A stretch of 64,000 bases of DNA from Lepas anatifera (Eukaryota; Arthropoda; Thecostraca; Lepadidae): the NCBI GenBank assembly GCA_034440635.1, contig JAOTON010000767.1:806001-870000 (forward strand), in the 5' to 3' direction. A program made the position numbers and the translations under genes. Below are positions 59,315 through 64,000 of this stretch, piece after piece. Positions within the stretch are counted from its first letter, which is position 1; each line of letters starts with the position of its first letter. The notes under the pieces were generated by a model. The model did not search any database. It was not told where the DNA came from and saw only the letters and a program-made list of their open reading frames with translations.

Positions 59315-59421
59315 GTGTAGGGGTCAAACTTGGAGGCCATTTTGCCGATTAGCTTGCAGCCGGCCACACGTGAAGCGGCGGTGTGACTGAGCTGACTCTT
59401 TTCGACGGCCACGCCCAGAAT
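59315..59421 (-). CDS. PPP4R4: PPP4R4-like exon 4, with duplicated upstream acceptors
   Basis: 107 bp, model residues about 140-174: ILGVAVEKSQLSHT, then AASRVAGCKLIGKMASKFDPY. Acceptor TCTGTCTCAG and donor GTGAGTG are both strong. The segment aligns with the human NPLVSKAQLSQTVQSRLVSCKILGKLTNKF block. An identical acceptor plus exon start lies 69 bases upstream (exon position 59490). The sequence between is open, so use of that site would add exactly 23 in-frame residues. I chose the 3'-most acceptor because it gives the family length. Confidence 0.9.
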
Positions 59422-59785
59422 CTGAGACAGAGAAGTTACTATGGTTACAGTATGACTGAGCTGACTCTTTTCGACGGCCACGCCCAGAATCTGAGACAGA
59501 GAAGTTACTATGGTTACAGTGTGACTGAGCTGACTCTTCTCCACGGCGTTAACTATGGTTACAGTGTGACAGAACTGATTATTATCCACGGCAACGCCCA
59601 GAATCTGAATCGAGGCAGGGACGTCACTACGGTTACAGTGTGAATGAGCTGAGTCTTCTCCACCGCAGAATCTGACAGAGGCGTCACTATGGTTACAGTG
59701 TGACTGAGCTGACTCTTCCCTACGGCTATGGCCAGAATCTGAGACGGAGGCATGGGCGTCACTATGGTTACAGCAGGAGCCAGTG
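59422..59785 (-). repeat. Acceptor-site repeat before exon 4 (~5 extra copies, 2 near-perfect)
   Basis: A 60-69 base unit. On the gene strand: CTGTAACCATAGTAACTTCT, CTGTCTCAG|ATTCTGGGCG, TGGCCGTCGAAAAGAGTCAG, CTCAGTCA. It contains the pyrimidine tract, acceptor and the first ~38 bases (13 codons) of exon 4. The copy at 59422-59490 is nearly perfect, and the next ones are shortened (59540-59720). The open frame runs unbroken from about 59800 through the exon. Confidence 0.93.
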
Positions 59786-61064
59786 AATCCTCCGACAGTC
59801 ACCGTATGTACATATCACAAATATCGCATTTTGTTAGAAAACACTACTTGCTCCACAAAGGCAGGTACGCCGTTGGTCGGTTCACTCAATCGAGACAAGG
59901 CTAACACGCACATTGACGGGAATCTGAGCCACCTTCACCTTGATGGGGGCGGTACCCGCACCTCACCCCTAAGATCTCGAGAGCCACGCTAGTTAGGGGA
60001 AAACGGAAAACGGTGTTAGGTAGCCTGACCCAAACTCTAAAGAAAAGCGCCGTCCGGTCGAATTCAGAACGTTTTTGTCACGTCGAATTCAAGGTCACCA
60101 AAGGCCAAAACTTGCCACTTTAAGGATATAATAGGAGGTAACTGAGGACAATACTTTTCAGGCACTGCATCTGACGTAGAAGAGCTATGAAAAAACTAGG
60201 GACTACACCTTTGGAATCCTCTCTGCAAGCCGCGTCCTATGATATATAATGTGACCTTGCTCCTGACCTAGAGTACGGTCACGATGCAAATGCGCCAAAA
60301 CATTCTTCATTAGGACTGCAGGGATAAGACAAACCCAATGGCATCAAGTCAAGCGTTGTATATCCATTCCCAACGAAGTTAGAGAGTTTAAACTATTTTG
60401 TCCATGTTTTTCTGATGAAAGTATGATTGTCCGTCTGTAATTGACCCTAAGCCATGAATATAAAAAGGTCGATCAATTTTTTTTTAGTACGGGGAGGGGC
60501 ATTAAGGTGATATTAATTTTCAGACCTAAATATTAACCCTTTTCTTGCCTATGCTACTACTTTTTGGAGGTGAAGTCACTTGATCTGCGCTGGTGAACTG
60601 ACTTGAAATGACCTGGATCCCAAATTTTGACGTAAGTTACAAAAGGGATCGTACAAAAGGTAAACAAATTAGAGAGGCGCTGCGCTCCGCCGTTTTCAGA
60701 CCATCTGTCAAAGTCCGATGGAGCAGGGGGCGGGCACCCATCCCGAAATGTGCCCGCTTAGTAAGGATCAGTGATGCAATAACATCTTAGAAAGAATACC
60801 GAAGTATATTTTAAGCATCCTACGACATTTTGAAGTCAGATCTGATACTGAACTTAGTCGTGGTCAGATGCTGAGTGTGACATCGTTGACTCTCCATTTG
60901 ACCTGCTCAACATATCCAAATTAGAAAAAACAGGGACAGGTAATGATATTGTTACCATAATTTACACCATCTATTCTATTCTTCTGCTTCCTCTTGAACA
61001 GGTGCCCTCGCCGCACCGGCACGCGCTTCTTCACGAGCACCACCGTCTCACCAGCCACACATAC
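59786..61064. other. Intron 3, no other exon; AGGTCA-rich stretch at 60060-60610
   Basis: Exons 3 and 4 join in phase 0, so none is missing. AAGGTCACC, GTGACCTTG, TGACCTAG, AGGTGAAGTCA and GAAATGACCT hexamers are scattered through 60060-60610, as in the MITE at 16554. No open frame of note. Confidence 0.5.
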
Positions 61065-61138
61065 CTCCTGCTGGATGATATCGGCAGGCAGCAGGTCGAT
61101 CACGTCCAGAAGCGTCTCCAGCCAGGCACCCGCGACCG
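61065..61138 (-). CDS. PPP4R4: PPP4R4-like exon 3
   Basis: 74 bp, model residues about 115-139, reading AVAGAWLETLLDVIDLLPAD and then IIQQE. Acceptor TTTTTCAG is before 61138 and donor GTATGTG follows 61065. The WLETLL.VI..LP motif is one of the most conserved PPP4R4 stretches. Phase 1 in and phase 0 out fit both neighbours. No repeats flank this exon, unlike exon 4. Confidence 0.93.
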
Positions 61139-61567
61139 CTGAAAAACCACGGAGCAACAGCGTCACAGAGCGAAACTAAAGCCAGAACCAGTTCACTCGA
61201 CTAAACCAAGAGATGCCAATTCAGACGCATGGCCGGTATGCGAAAAAGAGACTCAGAAATAAATCCAACGTGAAATTTGCACGATGTTACCGAAAATAAC
61301 ATGCCAAGCCACCAATCGCACCAAAGATCGAAATCAAGCCAGCTAGAGCTGGCTACCAGGCTAGTTGTCAAATCGTATAAGCAAGTGAAAACGTGTCCAC
61401 AAAAATATGAGAATCAAAAATTGTACTAACACATGGGCCACAAAGATCATGGGGGCTCACCAGTTAACTTTCCGTTCCCTTGATCCAATATAGCCAAAAT
61501 GCTCCCACAATAGCACCGCAGCACACGAAAATAGTCCCTCAGTCTCCATACCCCCGTTACCACTAAC
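61139..61567. other. Intron 2, no other feature
   Basis: Non-coding, flanked by clean exon 2 donor and exon 3 acceptor sites. Confidence 0.6.
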
Positions 61568-61818
61568 CCGGATCCTTGCTGTCGACAGAGATGAGAATGC
61601 TCTGCAGGAACGTCTGCGTGAAGGTGGACTGAGGCAGTAGTTCCCGCTGCAGCACCGCCAGGAAGGAGGCGCTGGCGGCGCGCTGGAACTCGGGCGGCGA
61701 CACCGGCAGCGACTGGGTGACCCGCGGCACCACCTCAGCTAGGCAGCCGGCCGCGTCGGAGCTCATCAGACGGGGCAGCGCCTCCACCGCCGACACACGC
61801 TGGCCGGGGTCGCCGGCG
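61568..61818 (-). CDS. PPP4R4: PPP4R4-like exon 2, first conserved HEAT block
   Basis: 251 bp, model residues about 31-114. Acceptor ..CTGACGCGCAG precedes 61818, and donor GTTAGTG follows 61568. It begins AGDPGQRVSAVEALPRLM and continues through FQRAASASFLAVLQREL, TFTQTFLQSIL and DSKDP. It aligns with the human block that starts SAGQDVQGTSV and runs to the HRDTG region, with matching spacing. Ends in phase 1, compatible with exon 3. Codon use is strongly GC-rich, like the other exons. Identification as the start of the HEAT scaffold is confident. Confidence 0.92.
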
Positions 61819-62110
61819 CTGCGCGTCAGAGAGGGAGTTACTGGCGCCGGCCCCGGCACCCGGGCTCTGCGTGAAGGGTTTGGAACGTGGGCGGACCTGC
61901 CTGACGCTCCACACACAGTATCCAGATGTTGGTTAATACAGCAGCATAGGCTCTGTGAGGGTATCATTAACCAAAACACAGTTTGCTATACACAAAATAG
62001 CGTCACGATGCTTTACCAAGTGCCTCACATGCCAATGCAAGAAACAAGCTTCCATAATTCTATCTTGCCTGTGTTCGGTATTCTCAGACATATCCAGAAG
62101 CCGCACTCAC
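61819..62110. other. Intron 1 (if exon 1 is real)
   Basis: About 290 bases with GTGAGT at the 5' side and a CTCTCTGACGCGCAG acceptor. A frame runs through part of it, so an unspliced or alternative start cannot be excluded. Confidence 0.45.
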
Positions 62111-62202
62111 CCGTCGGGGACATCGCAGAGCGCCTCGCCACCCTCGGCGGCCGGCCGGGACGTCTCCAGGCCGGCCACGCGCAGCTGCAGCGGCAGCGGC
62201 AT
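62111..62202 (-). CDS. PPP4R4: PPP4R4-like exon 1 (candidate first coding exon)
   Basis: ATG at 62202-62200 opens 30 codons (MPLPLQLRVAGLETSR...) ending in a consensus donor GTGAGTG (62110 downward). An in-frame TAA sits directly before the ATG, so the frame cannot extend further upstream. The exon ends in phase 2, which matches the start of exon 2 (GG|C, Gly). The peptide has no clear similarity to the human N-terminus, which is longer (about 55 residues before the first conserved block). This may be a divergent or alternative first exon, with the ancestral one beyond 62202 or outside the window. Choice of start rests only on the upstream stop and the donor. Confidence 0.5.
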
Positions 62203-62799
62203 TTAGCGCCACCTATACAGCCTCCGCTGCGACACTAGCGCCACTAGCGAGCGTTGGCAACAACCGGCGTCGGTCGGCGCGCGCGCCGCCGACGCCTGCC
62301 GAACAAACACAAGCGAGCGTTGGTCTCTAGCGTAATTACTACCATAAAAGCATGCCAGGACTAGCGTAAGCAAAATGCGAATCACTGATGAACAGAAAGC
62401 GCACCATGGTGGACGGAATGAAGCACAGTTTTTCCAGTTTTTTTCAAGGATGGCACGGCGAAATGTTCCACCTCAGCTGTTGGGGAGGTTCCTTACTACC
62501 GTATCACGCTTCGACGCATCAACCCCGGAAGTCATAAGGAATAACCAGCTCTCACTCTGTTCGTAGGCACGGAAGAAAATCAGAGGGCATTTTCCTCAGG
62601 ACACTTCCGGCTTCGAAAGTTTGAAATATCCAGCTCAAAACGCAACCGTGCTCGTATGGTTTTAGTCACAAATTTTCACAGAGAGGGGGAACAGTGAGTG
62701 GAAGGCGACGTGTGAGCTTATTAGAATTATTCAAGATTTTTCCCGATAGAATTCACTGGCGAGCTGGCCGGAAAATTAGGATAATTCACGTAGATCCAT
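62203..62799. other. Upstream sequence with a CpG-rich patch (62205-62310)
   Basis: GCGACACTAGCGCCACTAGC and GGCGCGCGCGCCGCCGACGC make a short CpG-rich block directly upstream of the candidate first exon. This fits a promoter or 5' UTR, but no initiator or other core element can be assigned by eye. Confidence 0.4.
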
Positions 62800-63490
62800 A
62801 GGGATCCAAGGTGAGCACTTGCCCCCTCCCAGGGGCGCCGCCACGGAGTTTGTGCAGGGGGACGGACCGGGGGCGAATTTTGGGCATATTCGGTACCTGA
62901 CAGAAATATGACAATGGACCCAAAAATTTGGGGGATGTCCCCCTGGTTCATCAACAGGTGGGACACGTCCCCCCGTCCCTCCCACTTTTGGCGCCCATGC
63001 CCCCTCCCCGATTTAACCTCGTTGCCCCCTGAAATGGTCACGGCGCCCACTTGAGAGGTCGATCGCGCCCCCTAAACTATCGCTTTCCACCCCCCCCCAG
63101 GTGCAACTATTGGCATACCAGGATTGGATGTGGCGCCCCCTCCTGGTTCGGATGGAGGCTCCATTTCGACCGCCCATTCCCCATCAGAAATCCTGGATCT
63201 GCCTATACAGACGCAGATGTAGACCCAACACGATGGCCGGGAAAAAGCGAGAAATCATCGACTGGGTTTCAGATTTCGAGTGGACTTCCCCTAGTTCCCC
63301 GTCTGAGGGAAGCGTTCCCCCGACAGTGGCGGATATAAGGGTACACGGGGGCTACGGGAGCCCAAGCCTCCCCCAAATGTCCGAGCGCCTACAGCAGATG
63401 CATAGCCAGAGGCTGATCCGAGCAATGGCGAGAGAGTCTCGATCCCTTTAGCCCCCCCACAAACGAAGGTCTGGATCCGCCACTGGTTCC
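62800..63490. mobile_element. Degenerate non-autonomous element(s) with GGATCCGCCACTGG end
   Basis: Polypyrimidine/GCGCCC-rich sequence sharing order with 4890-5150 (CCCCCTGAAATGGTCACGGC, TTTCCACCC, ATCCTGGATCTGCCTATA). It ends at 63472-63487 with GTCTGGATCCGCCACTGG. The open frames in it are fragmentary, so no product is called. Confidence 0.55.
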
Positions 63491-64000
63491 ACAGTTTCAA
63501 CGCACGTTCCTCACTGAAGCAGCCACCCCCAAGCAGGACTCATTTGTTTGGATTGCTGGAAACCTGCATCGTGTGATCCTGCATTCAAGCGTGCTCATTC
63601 TCTGATACCGCAGATCATCAGTGACGGATGACTAACACCTGTTCCCGCCAGGCAACAGTGACGAGTTGCCCAACTATGCACGATTCATCGTGCTGTTTTG
63701 CCGGGAGCTTTGGCTGGCTGTGACACGGTGAACATGAGTGTGGTGGGCCGGCTCGTGACCTTGCCGCTTGTCGCTCCCCAGTGCGTGATTGGTCGCATAG
63801 CCAGCTAGCGACGGCGGCGTGAACTTATTCCGAATAGAATACGAATGCCACATTGTCACGCAAAAGTGTCAAGCTCACTTGTCTACTATTCGGCATGGAA
63901 TGGAATGTCAATGTTTAGAATTTACAATCGAGCTGGTTAATTGTACTTGAATAAACGAGTGGACCGCATTCACGTGTTAACACAGCGAGGGAACCGCCTC
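63491..64000. other. No gene recognised
   Basis: Unique-looking sequence at the right edge. The true 5' exon of the PPP4R4-like gene may lie beyond it. Confidence 0.5.

Larger units (their letters stand above)
31205..62202 (-). other. PPP4R4: Gene locus: PPP4R4-like HEAT-repeat regulatory subunit of protein phosphatase 4 (16 exons placed)
   Basis: The joined model is about 723 residues and collinear, exon by exon, with vertebrate PPP4R4 as I recall it. In that family the protein is a cytoplasmic HEAT-repeat scaffold that binds the PP4 catalytic subunit. Seen directly: sixteen minus-strand exons, nearly all with strong AG acceptors and GT donors and compatible phases. Diagnostic stretches are WLETLLDVIDLLPADI (exon 3), SLCQDVDCEVR (exon 5), VRLAAFRTLVEMLDIL (exon 6), CAFNFPAM (exon 9), DMFSKAYFKQYFF (exon 13), and LPADKRRLQQLE with IIQLDKIE (exon 14). 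Residues 1-650 are alpha-helical HEAT-type sequence, and exons 15-16 encode a polar low-complexity tail. Oddities: a one-base deficit at the exon 5/6 junction, a one-base excess in exon 7, and splice-site-derived minisatellites at several exon edges. The 5' end is uncertain, and the C-terminal part after exon 16 is not identified. The other human PP4 HEAT subunit, PPP4R1, is a poorer match. Confidence 0.93.

Overview
The window is eukaryotic, from an animal and almost certainly an invertebrate. Coding sequence occurs as short GC-rich exons with canonical GT/AG splice sites, spread over introns of hundreds to thousands of bases. There is no operon structure, and tRNA-derived SINEs, TTAA-flanked MITE-like elements and many minisatellites are present. 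I cannot fix the clade from sequence alone. A crustacean or other arthropod is a guess.

One gene is recognisable. It lies on the minus strand and fills the right half of the window (about 62202 down to 31205). It is an orthologue of PPP4R4, the HEAT-repeat regulatory subunit 4 of protein phosphatase 4. I could place 16 exons whose junction phases chain, giving about 723 codons against 873 residues as I recall the human protein. The first exon is tentative and the real 5' end may lie to the right. The last 100 or so residues were not found, so the 3' end is open. Two places are out of frame by one base (the exon 5/6 junction, and inside exon 7). Because everything around them is conserved, I read these as sequence or assembly errors rather than gene death, but that is untested.

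The most unusual feature is the intron structure of this gene. At exons 4, 9, 11 and 14, minisatellite arrays start exactly at a splice site, and each unit is made of the exon edge plus the intron edge. The arrays therefore carry tandem copies of a splice acceptor or donor: about 26 acceptor copies upstream of exon 14, about 30 donor copies downstream of the same exon, about 13 donor copies after exon 9, about 15 acceptor copies before exon 11, and several acceptor copies before exon 4. At exon 4 the nearest upstream acceptor is 69 bases (23 codons) away and in frame. At exon 14 the nearest two are 60 and 120 bases away and in frame. Exons 7 and 15 have repeats beginning a few bases after their donors.

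Layout: 1-14550 is a tandem duplication of a 6.4-6.9 kb composite repeat, made of block A rich in perfect GCGCATGCGC palindromes, a 50-bp minisatellite, and AT-rich block B. The first 2.5 kb of the two copies is nearly identical. 14550-31200 has no recognisable gene and holds MITEs, minisatellites and GC-rich patches. 31205-62202 is the PPP4R4-like gene. 62203-64000 is upstream sequence with one degenerate element. Long open frames inside the repeat arrays (up to 704 codons) are by-products of repeat composition and are not called as genes.
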